Assembly: GCA_022494885.1 (NCBI GenBank)
Contig: JAGVSM010003627.1
Span: 1 to 64,000 of the forward strand
Origin: Micrasema longulum
Taxonomy: Eukaryota; Arthropoda; Insecta; Trichoptera; Brachycentridae
Length of the DNA stretch: 64,000 bases
Reading direction: 5' to 3'
Shown: positions 55,701 to 59,429 of the stretch, piece after piece
Layout of the letters: each line of letters starts with the position of its first letter
How positions within the stretch are numbered: position 1 is the first letter of the stretch
Notes under the pieces: generated by a model
What the model was told of the DNA's origin: nothing
What the model saw: the letters and a program-made list of their open reading frames with translations, nothing else
Database searches by the model: none
Program-made: the position numbers and the translations under genes

Positions 55701-57838
55701 TTTGGGTGTTTTCTGGAGATTTAGAAATGTCGCTTTTGTGATCGACACTATTTTCAGAAGGTGATTATTACAGTTTTTTTTTGTATAAAAGCGGTCTGGC
55801 TGTTTTAGCAGAACATAGAATTTACCTTACTGCACCCGATGACGTCAATATTTATTTTTTTCAAAATTGTGGACTGGCCACATTCTGAATAACTACGTTC
55901 AAATACAATACGGTGGATTGATATTTATTGTTTTACAATTATTTACTTATTTAATGCCTGGCAAACGCAATAACCAGTACACCATGAGACCGACTAATCT
56001 ACAGGCGATTTTCTCTTGCGGGATTTCCACCTGGGAGTACTCACTGAATTTAAATAAAGATTTTGATAAAATTATAATTAAAATCTCTTGTTTAGTTTTA
56101 CTATATTATTTTAGTAAATTAACCAAAGCCTTTTTATTGATATTTTTATCAAAATTATGGCGTTCAAAAAAAAACATTAATTTTATCAAATTTAAATATG
56201 CACAAACGAAATGAACATAGTTATGCAGAAAGCAGACAGTCCACAATAAAAAAAAAAAGAGATTTTGGTGTTATCAGATGCAGTAAGGTCAGTTCTATGT
56301 TCCGTTAAAAACAGCCAGGCCGCATTCTCATACAAAAAAACTGTAGTTATCACCTTTTGAAAATAGTTTCGATCACAAAAACGCCATTTCTCAATTTGCA
56401 AAAAACACCCACGGCACTAGAAAAACCTTACGGTACTTAAAAAATCATTAAAACTGGTCAAATAGGTAGTTAGATTCTTTTTTGGAATATTAAAAAAATA
56501 ATGATTTCATTGTTTATCATTTGTCAAAAGTCGAAAATATTCCAACTGTTGTGTAGATTTGATTATTCCCCCGTTTCACAAAAGTATTATTATCTCAGTT
56601 TCACTCTTCTATGGCGGGCTGCTTTCTGCATAACTACGTTCAAATGTCGATCCACCCTAATTTTACCCTGCTGTTCAGAAAAAGATGTGTGAAATTATCT
56701 GTCAAATATCACGCAGCTGGTTTTTTTTATTAGGAAATTCTTGTAATAATGAACAGACCCTAGTTCATTTTTATTAATTTTTTGATTTTTGAGAAACTTT
56801 GTCGTTCAATTAACTGCTCTAATTTTTTACTGCATGTAAGAAAACATTGTTTATATCCGATTTTCCATAGCATTGAACTTATTCATTATTATATACGATC
56901 TCTCGGTGTGGTAAAACTATGTACGATAGATGCACAAATGTTTAGATCCGTACATTACTGAGACAAAATCAAGAAAGGAGCTCTGCGCTGGTTTGGACAT
57001 TTAGAGGGAATGGACAGCGAAAGAACGGCTAAGAATATTTACAATGCGAATGTTGATGGATGCAGAAATAGAGGAAGACCGAGAAAGACATGGCATGACC
57101 AAATCCAACAAATACTTAAAGATGGACATGTCAAAAGTCGGAATAATCGGCGCGCGTGCATGAGAAGATGTATGAATGTAGAGAAAGCGAGATCTGTATG
57201 CAAATATAGAGTGTTGTGGCGTTCTATCCTCTCTGCCTACCCTTACGGGGAAACGGCGTGATGGTTTGTTTGTTGTATGTATGGTGACTTAAAATGAAAA
57301 GTTTTTGTGTTCATCACTAAAAACAAAATTTTGAATCCCCCTCCACGAATACTACCAAAAGCCATGCATTCAAATCATCACGACTTGTCTATTTTTGTAG
57401 CATTCATGGAGGACAATACAAAAATCCTGATTTTAAAGTAACCCAGTTGCAGTAATTACCCCACGATATTGTGCTATGTTTTATCTTTGTACCGTTATGT
57501 ATTATAAAAACGCAAATTGCATTGTGTAGACAATATTTAAACTTCTAATCTGATCCGAGGTGAGGCAAACCTGCCCATTCTTCCCATTTATGTTATTCAT
57601 TCGAATTCATTTCCAGCCGCCGATGGGCACGATCGAGCTGGTCACAGCCACCTGCGAGCGAGTGGGGCCCGCGCCTCGCGACGTCTGCGCACGGCCGTAC
57701 ACCCTGCTGCTGCCGACCGCGGAGGCCTACCCGCACACGGGGACCCACCTGCTTGCCAGCGACACCAGGCCCGAGAGGGACCAGTGGATGGAGGCAATCA
57801 ACACCGCCCTGCAGGACGCGAGAGACGCGCAGGACTGA
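22183..57838 (+). CDS. ANLN: Anillin gene, 14 coding exons (gene span)
   Basis: Joining 22183-22759, 24322-24476, 27086-27320, 28554-28704, 39994-40300, 41687-41890, 44082-44255, 46267-46357, 47861-48004, 48735-48880, 49253-49333, 49623-49793, 54809-55018 and 57617-57838 gives 2868 nt in one open frame (955 aa plus TGA), with GT-AG at every junction. Seen: an ALFEKNKG motif near residue 160; a KTPPKS segment near 510; an anillin homology region about 590-840 ([19 protein letters not shown]); a PH domain about 843-950 with [12 protein letters not shown]. Family knowledge: anillin scaffolds RhoA, F-actin, myosin II and septins in the contractile ring and enters nuclei in interphase. Exons are GC-richer than the AT-rich introns. 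Odd: 955 aa is shorter than human or fly anillin, and the conserved start of the family is missing, so 5' exons may lie upstream. Confidence 0.93.
23095..23220 (+). repeat. Partial family A copy
   Basis: AAAGTCTAGGCATTTACAAG and CACGTGACTTGTCATTCTGC, then CTTAAATTCTTTCATCCATT. Confidence 0.6.
23230..23518 (+). mobile_element. tRNA-derived SINE S, longest copy
   Basis: The head GTCTCGTGGTCAAATGGTCA and B-box GGGTTCAATTCCTGGTGTGG are followed by GTCCCTGGACTGGCACCTGA, GACTGATCATTTTACCTTCA, GCAGTGCCCTATGCACCATT and a GATGACGATGAA tail. Inserted in anillin intron 1. Confidence 0.75.
23735..23815 (-). repeat. tRNA-like SINE head, second type
   Basis: Minus strand CAGGCGTCGCGGCTCAGTTG then GTTAAACTGCC and GCGGGTTTGATTTACGCC has A- and B-box-like spacing. 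I call it a SINE head, not a tRNA gene, because the arms do not pair well by eye. Confidence 0.4.
24322..24476 (+). CDS. ANLN: Anillin exon 2
   Basis: The acceptor is ccttttag|CCAAG and the donor ACAAAG|gtatac. Two bases complete the Ala codon split with exon 1, then 51 codons end in phase 0 (residues 193-244). The product [16 protein letters not shown] then a charged helix ([20 protein letters not shown]) is probably helical or coiled coil. GC content is far above the flanking introns. Confidence 0.88.
24955..25125 (-). repeat. 3' end of the RILxFFG-type non-LTR family
   Basis: CCCTCATGGCTGAGGATCGT and CTCGAGACTGCAGTCCTCCA resemble 18170-18200 (CCTCATGTCTGAGGATGGT). Degenerate coding remnant on the minus strand. 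Confidence 0.45.
25260..25330 (-). repeat. SINE S 3' end, antisense
   Basis: CCCTTTCCACACCCAGTGGT, GTATAGGGCACTGCATTAAT is the reverse complement of the SINE S end. Confidence 0.55.
26017..26745 (+). mobile_element. Family A copy split by about 490 bp
   Basis: The left part 26017-26165 runs to CCATGTGTTGACTTTT. The right part resumes at about 26655 (TGACTTCTGCAGTAAAAGAG, CTGAAACATTTATTGATGTG, TTATTTCACCTAC). The insert carries T-runs and, at 26375-26440, CTGCTTTTGCAGTTTGGCGG, which is shared with the 15.2-kb insertion. Confidence 0.6.
26800..26975 (+). mobile_element. SINE S 3' part
   Basis: ACAAGGTGGTTTTACTGTGA, ATTGATCATCTTACCTTCAC, GCAGTGCCCTATGCACTACT and a GATGATGATGAT tail. It lies 110 bp before anillin exon 3. 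Confidence 0.6.
26990..27060. repeat. Short dispersed repeat shared with 61.7 kb
   Basis: GCCTCAATTCAACACAGGAC and TTTAGTCCCATGGAGTTAGG match 61679-61725 in reverse; probably the end of an old LINE. Confidence 0.45.
27086..27320 (+). CDS. ANLN: Anillin exon 3
   Basis: The acceptor is ttttcag|ATGGAC and the donor AGAAGAA|gttagt; 78 codons plus one base. It encodes an acidic segment ([18 protein letters not shown]) and a proline-rich stretch ([15 protein letters not shown]) that could bind SH3-type partners; that role is inferred. The ATG at the exon start is an internal Met, not a needed start, because phases match on both sides. Confidence 0.88.
27600..28460 (-). pseudogene. Decayed non-LTR reverse transcriptase (third family)
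   Basis: Minus strand 28458-28260 reads [20 protein letters not shown] then KTKYM, the segment after the catalytic motif. Further on, 28020-27610 preserve [16 protein letters not shown] and LGHVHR-like traces and EARVYNRL before the end, with many stops. It fills much of anillin intron 3. Confidence 0.65.
28141..28183. repeat. Perfect 16-bp hairpin
   Basis: TACCGAAATAACTAAC and GTTAGTTATTTCGGTA pair around an 11-nt loop. It lies within the decayed retrotransposon and is probably a small inserted palindrome. Confidence 0.6.
28554..28704 (+). CDS. ANLN: Anillin exon 4
   Basis: The acceptor is gcattttag|GTTCC and the donor GGCAAG|gtgtgc. It carries residues about 323-372 ([19 protein letters not shown] ... 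SQ-poor, acidic tail), entering in phase 1 and leaving in phase 2. The phase fits exon 5 exactly across an 11.3-kb intron. Confidence 0.85.
29038..29465. mobile_element. Foldback MITE family G, copy 1
   Basis: Ends CACGGTTTTTCAGGGCCAGA and TCTGGCCCTAAAAACTGTG; both continue as CCGCGAAAC. The arms are about 180 bp and include CAAATCCCTACCCC. A decayed copy is at 46540-46803. Confidence 0.75.
29466..31417. other. Part of anillin intron 4, mostly unexplained
   Basis: At 29795-29870 the antisense of a tRNA-like head (CTGGATTGTGGTCCCGTGGC, AAGGTTCAAACCTCACCC) matches 48462-48540. Elsewhere nothing is recognised. Confidence 0.4.
31418..31584. repeat. Palindromic element H
   Basis: The arms of about 75 bp run from TATATCGTCAGCTTACTGCC to TGGCAGTAAGCCGACTATAT and close on AGTCACAATCTACCTA / TAGGTAGATTGTGACT around a 15-20 nt loop. 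No coding capacity. Confidence 0.75.
31585..32385. other. Part of anillin intron 4, unexplained
   Basis: AT-rich, no exon with a fitting phase and no repeat recognised. Confidence 0.35.
32386..33481. mobile_element. pogo/Tigger-like MITE, long copy
   Basis: The left end TACAGTAAAACTCAAATTAT then CCGGATTATGAGTG, and right end CTATCCGGATAACTGGAGTT then GAAGTTCTACTGTA. TA at both ends fits pogo-type insertion. About 1.1 kb with no transposase; the shorter relative is at 57909-58147, so about 850 bp are extra here. Confidence 0.75.
33482..35460. other. Part of anillin intron 4, mostly unexplained
   Basis: At 34412-34450 CAGTAGACTCTTGATAATCC then GACAGGTGTGG resembles a pogo-type terminal repeat; I find no partner end. 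Nothing else recognised. Confidence 0.35.
35470..36045 (+). repeat. Minisatellite of about 55-bp units derived from retrotransposon coding sequence
   Basis: About ten diverged units share GGGTGAAAGCAGAGTGAATG and CGATTGAGATGCAATCTCTT then AGA. This matches the stretch encoding DESRVNAVEMRSLRR in the YPYGE-type family (AAAGCCGAGTGAACGCGGTT, GAAATGCGATCTCTTAGACG at 11.4 kb). The array ends in GGAAATCAATGTATGACAGG, the next bases of that coding sequence. Confidence 0.75.
36046..38189. other. Part of anillin intron 4, unexplained
   Basis: AT-rich, no recognised gene or repeat. Short frames (36594-36788, 37595-37813) have no motifs. Confidence 0.35.
38190..38900 (+). pseudogene. Non-LTR ORF2 tail and 3' UTR hairpin
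   Basis: After frameshifts, the last frame (38440-38631) reads [20 protein letters not shown] and [18 protein letters not shown], the usual end of Jockey-type ORF2. About 220 bp later CCACTAACAAGCCAC and GTGGCTTAGTGG form a stem-loop, typical of such 3' UTRs. Confidence 0.6.
39186..39335. repeat. Two-unit tandem repeat of about 80 bp
   Basis: TAATATTATGTAATATC..., AAAAATGTGTATAAATTGTA and CTGCTAATATT occur twice in a row with few changes. Confidence 0.7.
39331..39402 (-). mobile_element. CR1/L2-like 3' terminus
   Basis: GGATAACTTATGTAGCGCCA and ACCTCAAGGGCAC match the 3' ends at 1.8 and 40.6 kb; (ATT)n tail at 39335-39347. Confidence 0.65.
39690..39930. repeat. Inverted-repeat element J, copy 1
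   Basis: TTTGTATCTTCCTCCATGAA then TGCTACAAATA and ATTTTGAAGTTTCCGTAG match 57270-57478 and 60495-60705. It ends about 60 bp before anillin exon 5. Confidence 0.55.
39994..40300 (+). CDS. ANLN: Anillin exon 5
   Basis: The acceptor is ttctaaacag|TTTGAAC and the donor CAGAACAAG|gtattt; one base completes the Ser codon from exon 4, followed by 102 codons. It encodes [18 protein letters not shown], a strongly basic run ([15 protein letters not shown]) that looks like a nuclear localisation signal, and an acidic run ([20 protein letters not shown]). Anillins are nuclear in interphase, which fits, but the signal itself is inferred. Confidence 0.9.
40569..41210 (-). mobile_element. CR1/L2-like retrotransposon 3' end, copy 2
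   Basis: The minus strand reads [20 protein letters not shown] then [20 protein letters not shown] near 40860-40735 and ends in CCTTGAGGTATTATATTATG and GGCGCTATATAAGTTATCC with (ATA)n. It is cut at 40998-41147 by another LINE 3' end with a target duplication. It gives the empty-site view for MITE C copy 1. Confidence 0.78.
40998..41147 (-). mobile_element. Severely 5'-truncated LINE insertion with 7-bp duplication
   Basis: GACTTAT at 40998-41004 and 41141-41147 flank a minus-strand insert whose end is ATGGACAATGTCCATTAAT and (AAT)n. The undisrupted relative at 3290 has GACTTAT once. The GGAC-GTCC hairpin before the tail matches the 18.6-kb element. Confidence 0.8.
41687..41890 (+). CDS. ANLN: Anillin exon 6
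   Basis: The acceptor is tttttcag|AATGTAAAC and the donor AGTCAG|gtatgg; 68 codons in phase 0. It encodes [20 protein letters not shown], then [17 protein letters not shown]. This Pro/Tyr segment just before the anillin homology region is conserved in animal anillins; SP and TP sites suggest mitotic kinase input (inferred). Confidence 0.9.
42093..43130. mobile_element. MITE family Q
   Basis: Ends CTTAGGACCTTACTTATTAG and AACAAGTAAGGCCCCTAGT are inverted repeats; next inwards come TTATACCCGATTTAAC / GTTTAACTTTATACCCG-type blocks. About 1 kb, with T- and A-runs at 42540-42900. No transposase seen. Confidence 0.6.
43320..43520 (+). pseudogene. Non-LTR ORF2 C-terminal fragment
   Basis: In the last frame [20 protein letters not shown] then [15 protein letters not shown] and a stop, a typical ORF2 terminus (YNNLP...FK..L). 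Upstream it is frameshifted. Confidence 0.55.
43814..43882 (+). repeat. Partial family A copy
   Basis: CAACAGAGATGAAGAACACT, GAAATATGGAAGTCTAGGTA and GGGCTGATGACC; it runs directly into the LINE fragment at 43880. Confidence 0.6.
43880..44050 (-). pseudogene. YPYGE-type non-LTR fragment beside exon 7
   Basis: Minus strand reads [20 protein letters not shown] then ANVDGC and RKPRKTW. It ends about 30-50 bp before the exon 7 acceptor, so it sits in the branch-point region of that intron. Confidence 0.7.
44082..44255 (+). CDS. ANLN: Anillin exon 7
   Basis: The acceptor is ttttatcaaag|GGTTCACC and the donor ATCTCCCAG|gtatac; 58 codons in phase 0. After a Ser/Pro start it turns into a charged helix ([20 protein letters not shown]) and [14 protein letters not shown], the first helix of the anillin homology region. 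A retrotransposon fragment lies in the intron just before this acceptor. Confidence 0.9.
44437..44722. mobile_element. Repeat family A, best full copy
   Basis: Arms 44437-44473 and 44686-44722 are inverted repeats of 37 bp with a single mismatch (TTTCAACAGAGAGGGAAAGA on the left). Core: GGGCTTATGACCTGTCATTG, CACTTTACACACTGTGTAAC, AGTGAAAGAGCTGAAACC. A W segment follows at 44723-44790. Confidence 0.85.
45075..45230 (+). mobile_element. SINE S copy with tRNA-like head
   Basis: GTAGTGGTCAGCGCGTTTGC then AGTTTCGATTCTCGACATGG, CATAATCCCTGGACTGGCTC and GACTGATCATCTTA. Confidence 0.7.
45235..45548. other. Unidentified GC-richer segment
   Basis: CCTCCAAGCCCAGGTCTATA and CCTCCAAGCCCAGATTCGTA are an internal near-repeat of about 90 bp. 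Probably part of an unknown retroelement; no frame recognised. Confidence 0.35.
45549..45650. mobile_element. Small MITE of about 100 bp
   Basis: CAGCGCTGGTATTCCGAACG and GCGTTCAGAATACCAGCCC are inverted ends, followed inwards by AGCGC blocks. It abuts MITE C copy 3. Confidence 0.7.
45649..46209. mobile_element. MITE family C, copy 3
   Basis: Ends CAGTAACTCAATCACTAAGA and TTTGTGATTGAGCTACTG. Same orientation as copy 1 and about 40 bp shorter. It ends 57 bp before anillin exon 8. Confidence 0.82.
46267..46357 (+). CDS. ANLN: Anillin exon 8
   Basis: The acceptor is atattttag|GCCAGC and the donor CTCGCAA|gtaaga; 30 codons plus one base. It encodes [20 protein letters not shown] then [10 protein letters not shown], a highly recognisable part of the helical Rho-binding section of the anillin homology region. 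Confidence 0.93.
46540..46803. mobile_element. Foldback MITE family G, decayed copy 2
   Basis: GGTGCGTATCGCTTTTTTGG, GGCAAGGGTAGGGGTTTTGT, GCTAGTCCGAGAAATAAAAG and GAAGTTCGCGATCTGACCCT match copy 1. The left end is lost. Confidence 0.6.
47030..47840 (+). pseudogene. Internally deleted mariner-like transposase
   Basis: [24 protein letters not shown] N-terminal helix-turn-helix sequence and [10 protein letters not shown] are followed by [17 protein letters not shown] sequence. Then it jumps to [24 protein letters not shown] and [23 protein letters not shown] sequence of the C-terminal catalytic part, with shifts and stops. The middle, including at least one catalytic acid, is missing. GTGATTATTTTTTGTGGG occurs twice in a row. 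The end GGCCCACCCTGTA lies at 47826-47838. Confidence 0.7.
47861..48004 (+). CDS. ANLN: Anillin exon 9
   Basis: The acceptor is cttgtattctcag|CTCATC and the donor AATGCTG|gtaagt. It completes a Thr codon and encodes [18 protein letters not shown] then [18 protein letters not shown]: the end of the Rho-binding helix pair and the start of the C2-like part. The end of a mariner remnant lies about 20 bp before the acceptor. Confidence 0.92.
48323..48463. repeat. Dispersed repeat P, copy 2
   Basis: CACTAGTTCATATGAATCAA, CCAATGATAAGAGAGTTATG and GTCAATGGACCAATGGCAGA match 4059-4200. Confidence 0.6.
48462..48540 (+). repeat. tRNA-like SINE head, third type
   Basis: GGTTGTGGTCCCGTGGCTAG then GAGGTTCGAATCCCACCCTA gives A- and B-box-like parts. 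Same family as the antisense head at 29795. Likely a SINE and not a functional tRNA. Confidence 0.45.
48735..48880 (+). CDS. ANLN: Anillin exon 10
   Basis: The acceptor is cttaccag|ATGGAG and the donor GACTTCAAA|gtttgt. It encodes [20 protein letters not shown] and [16 protein letters not shown], beta-strand-rich C2-like sequence. The donor is a weak GTTTGT. It is chosen because it restores phase 0 to exon 11 (DFK then VTIEVYAL); reading on would add about 35 codons before a stop. Confidence 0.88.
49253..49333 (+). CDS. ANLN: Anillin exon 11
   Basis: An 81-nt exon (27 codons, phase 0 on both sides) with acceptor ttatttttag|GTGACA and donor AAAAAG|gtaaat. It encodes [20 protein letters not shown], the next strand of the C2-like part. 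It is too short to stand out as an open frame by itself and was found from phase and family fit. Confidence 0.88.
49623..49793 (+). CDS. ANLN: Anillin exon 12
   Basis: The acceptor is ctccttccag|AGTGGC and the donor AATAAG|gtaaaa; 57 codons, phase 0. A GC-rich basic linker ([24 protein letters not shown]) is followed by [20 protein letters not shown], the end of the anillin homology region. A 390-nt open frame on the other strand here is only its antisense. Confidence 0.88.
49794..50262. other. Start of anillin intron 12
   Basis: Moderate GC near 50100-50250 but no exon of fitting phase and no repeat recognised. Confidence 0.35.
50362..53159 (-). pseudogene. Retrotransposon ORF2 (endonuclease and reverse transcriptase), frameshifted
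   Basis: The first part (53159-52137) is an apurinic-type endonuclease: [35 protein letters not shown] and ITDHTI. The second (52090-51071) is the reverse transcriptase: [28 protein letters not shown] and catalytic [10 protein letters not shown]. Then come the thumb region ([24 protein letters not shown]) and tail. Frame breaks lie near 52130 (one extra base or two lost), near 51090 (one base lost) and near 50780, and there is an in-frame TGA near 50718. There is no ATG at the ORF2 start; the frame opens at TTG at 53159. Confidence 0.85.
53156..54148 (-). CDS. Retrotransposon ORF1 (zinc-knuckle nucleic-acid-binding protein)
   Basis: This is 330 codons with no interruption. It starts at an ATG with a helical, charged N-terminus likely to oligomerise, then a beta-alpha domain. 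Three Cys/His clusters follow near the C-terminus: [14 protein letters not shown] (about 245-258), [13 protein letters not shown] (265-277) and a looser CINC with a later H and C (288-313). Such ORF1 proteins bind element RNA. The stop codon overlaps the start of the ORF2 frame in a T7-GA-type run. Confidence 0.85.
   Translation of the reverse strand: MEPENFINNANKAVKKLQEIILDNATKLTKEQINKLIPKSTEIMAVISQMAVRMAELSGENTILKQENMDKIKPKIKNTNEIMVIEPKQIQTSDKTKEEIKKNINPTISGITGIKKSGNGKIILECKNTNSKCALKEQIEEKLGNNYGVKIPEKRYPCIKIIGVSESFSDDKIIEMIMKQNEFLDNYTPKIMRVVNNRKNPGKYTSYTIYIELDGETYSKIIKNGKINLGWERCRIFDALSVKRCYKCYGFNHKEIECRSEHGVCPICTGDHNKTECPHKNNSQETKCINCVNAVNKLKLKLDIHHPAWSYECPVYKRKMEIEKGKISFF
54181..54808. 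other. End of anillin intron 12
   Basis: No recognised element. GAGTCACTCCCAAT occurs twice (54722 and 54753) shortly before exon 13. Confidence 0.35.
54809..55018 (+). CDS. ANLN: Anillin exon 13 (start of PH domain)
   Basis: The acceptor is ctttcccag|GCTTCT and the donor GGCACCAAG|gtaatg; 70 codons, phase 0. It finishes the homology region ([11 protein letters not shown]) and starts the PH domain: [23 protein letters not shown], then [11 protein letters not shown]. The anillin PH domain binds phosphoinositides and septins. Very GC-rich. Confidence 0.93.
55240..55345 (+). repeat. W segment with family A start
   Basis: TATGTCCAAATGTTTGTAGA, CTCCCTAGGGAGTTATTAAA and TTATTACAACAGAGAAGGAA. Confidence 0.6.
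55472..55903 (+). mobile_element. MITE family F, copy 1
   Basis: Ends ATGAACGTAGTTTTGCAGAA and GAATAACTACGTTCAAAT. The interior includes TGTTTTCTGGAGATTTAGAA and AGCGGTCTGGCTGTTTTAGC. About 432 bp, in anillin intron 13. Confidence 0.78.
55905..56007 (-). repeat. tRNA-headed repeat with GGGTGGATT-like motif
   Basis: ACGGTGGATTGATATTTATT, then GGCAAACGCAATAACCAGTA and CACCATGAGACCGAC, the antisense of a SINE head. It lies in the spacer of the inverted F pair. Confidence 0.5.
56210..56645 (-). mobile_element. MITE family F, copy 2 (inverted)
   Basis: Ends ATGAACATAGTTATGCAGAA and CTGCATAACTACGTTCAAAT. The interior is the reverse complement of copy 1 (AACAGCCAGGCCGCATTCTC). The two copies can pair over about 430 bp. 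Confidence 0.8.
56955..57275 (+). pseudogene. YPYGE-type non-LTR ORF2 terminus, (TTTG)n end
   Basis: [18 protein letters not shown] shift, then frame 57010-57261 reads [38 protein letters not shown] and [14 protein letters not shown]. The 3' tail after ATGG is (TTTG)n. It sits in anillin intron 13. Confidence 0.8.
57276..57480. repeat. Inverted-repeat element J, copy 2
   Basis: TTTGTAGCATTCATGGAGGA, CAATACAAAAATCCTGATTT and CAGTTGCAGTAATTACCCCA match the copy at 60.6 kb (GTAGTAATTACCCCACGAC). Confidence 0.55.
57617..57838 (+). CDS. ANLN: Anillin exon 14 (end of PH domain and stop)
   Basis: The acceptor is tcatttccag|CCGCCG, followed by 73 codons and TGA at 57836-57838. It encodes [20 protein letters not shown], the mid strands, and the closing helix [20 protein letters not shown] ending in D. 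The Trp in ERDQWM is the conserved Trp of the C-terminal PH helix. The protein stops soon after the PH domain. Confidence 0.93.
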   Translation, partial: PPMGTIELVTATCERVGPAPRDVCARPYTLLLPTAEAYPHTGTHLLASDTRPERDQWMEAINTALQDARDAQD

Positions 57839-57908
57839 AATCAAAATATTGTAGTTATATCGTCGGCCGACGTGCGTTGTCGCCAATCCGCTTAGAGTAC
57901 TTTGCTTT

Positions 57909-58147
57909 TACAATAAAACTCCAATTATCCGGATCAATGAGTGCCAGATGTTATCCAGGTATGCAGAAATCAGGATAATTGGATTAATCGTTAAATTAAA
58001 TAAAGTTTTGAAATAAAATGCAATATTTATTCTAAGATCACATTTACAAGCAGCGAGGTCATTTTTTTGAGGTTTTATTTCCTGATAACGATCCGAATAT
58101 TTAGCAATCTGGATGTCCGGAGTTCAGATAAACGGAGTTCTACTGTA
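57909..58147. mobile_element. pogo/Tigger-like MITE, short copy in the 3' UTR
   Basis: Left end TACAATAAAACTCCAATTAT then CCGGATCAATGAG; right end GGATGTCCGGAGTTCAGATA then GGAGTTCTACTGTA. 239 bp, no coding capacity. It supplies the first AATAAA after the anillin stop. Confidence 0.8.
57912..57917 (+). promoter_or_regulatory. Candidate anillin polyadenylation signal AATAAA
   Basis: This is the first AATAAA after the stop, 74 nt downstream. It lies within the left terminal repeat of a pogo-like MITE (57909-58147): the other copy has TACAGTAAAACTC where this has TACAATAAAACTC, so one G-to-A change makes the hexamer. A further AATAAA cluster follows near 58000, also inside the MITE. Confidence 0.5.
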
Positions 58148-59119
58148 TATCTCAACTGAAATATCGATCATTTCATTAGTCAAATAAGAAAATAACTATT
58201 CAAACAAATGATTTAACTAATTTATTTTGTATGAAATCACTAAAATAAATTTCTGATGCTGACCAGTGTTAGAATAATGTTTTTTTCAAAGATAAGTGCC
58301 TACTGTTTTACACAAAAGAAAGTTTGACAAATGAAGGTACAATGTCGAGTGCTTCGGGGCACTCGAGATAAAGTTCACTGGTTCTCATACGACTTCAGGC
58401 GCACAGGTGGTTTAAGAATGCTGTCGCTTGTCAATTTTCATAAGTCGTACACAATTCCAAGTCCAAAATAAGGCCCGTGTATTGATTTCGTCCTTGGTGT
58501 AAATCTTGACGCCTGTTTCTAGATTGGCGATTCTGTACACTGGCTGGCGATATAGATAATATTAAGTGCTTGGCAATATATTTTTTAACTTAAATGCGCT
58601 GATGTATAATTTAATAGACGTGTTACACGTGCATACTAGATGGAATTCAATTAGTGGATTTGCCTTTATTCTCTAAAGCTGTGGTTTCCTAGTAGAGCGG
58701 TGCCGTCATCCAGCGGCCGTCATATAGCGGTGGATAACCTCAATCAAACATTGACTGTACAATAGATAGAGGGAGTTTCTTAGAAAGCCGTAATTGTAAG
58801 CAGAATGTCAAACAGCGGTGCCGTCATCGCGGTACGAAGAATTTGGGAACGTTTTTTTCCGTGTAGCGGTGAACATTTTTGCGTCTGAAAATGATTGCAA
58901 ACGTGATTTGGACTGTCAGAAATGGCCAAATATTGATTGATTTTGACTAAGCCAATTTTTGGCCAAAACCAAAATTGAAACTTCGGTCTGTCACTAATTT
59001 ATGGTAACTAGTTACTCTGAAATAAATTACAAACTAAGGAAATATGTAAATCTCTTTCTTACATGAATGTTTGCATGTGTATTGTGATTTGCTATATCTT
59101 TTTTTTCTTCAAATTGTTT
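58148..59119. other. 3' flank, mostly unexplained
   Basis: At 58690-58770 GCGGTGCCGTCATCCAGCGG and CCTCAATCAAACATTGACTG look like the end of another pogo-type element. At 58930-59005 GGCCAAAACCAAAATTGAAA and CTTCGGTCTGTCACTAA match 3520-3590 in reverse. Confidence 0.4.
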
Positions 59120-59429
59120 TAGGCAACCCAATATTTAACATATTACAACAGAGATGAAGAACATTTAAGAGAAGGTAATATAGAAGTCCAGGCATCTACA
59201 GAGCTTATGACCTGTCAATGGCTGGTTTAAGTTGCCACTTTACACACTGTGTAACATTCACCATTCTGCCCATATTTGAACATCTATATTCCTTCAATTC
59301 TTTCATCTGTTGATGTTTGTGAAGTTAAAGAGCTGAAACCTTTATTTACGCGAGTGAGATTCGTCTAATTAAATTATTTCACCTACATTATTATGTTTTT
59401 TACATTTTTTACTAGGCAACCCAATATTT
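59120..59429 (+). mobile_element. Family A copy flanked by a 17-bp direct repeat
   Basis: TAGGCAACCCAATATTT lies at 59120-59136 and again at 59413-59429. Between them a family A copy begins ATTACAACAGAGATGAAGAA, contains CTTATGACCTGTCAATGGCT and ends near TTATTTCACCTAC. Confidence 0.75.

Noticed and set aside
55867..56214. 115-codon plus frame
   Set aside because: Starts in the end of MITE F copy 1 and crosses a SINE-like repeat; no conserved motif.
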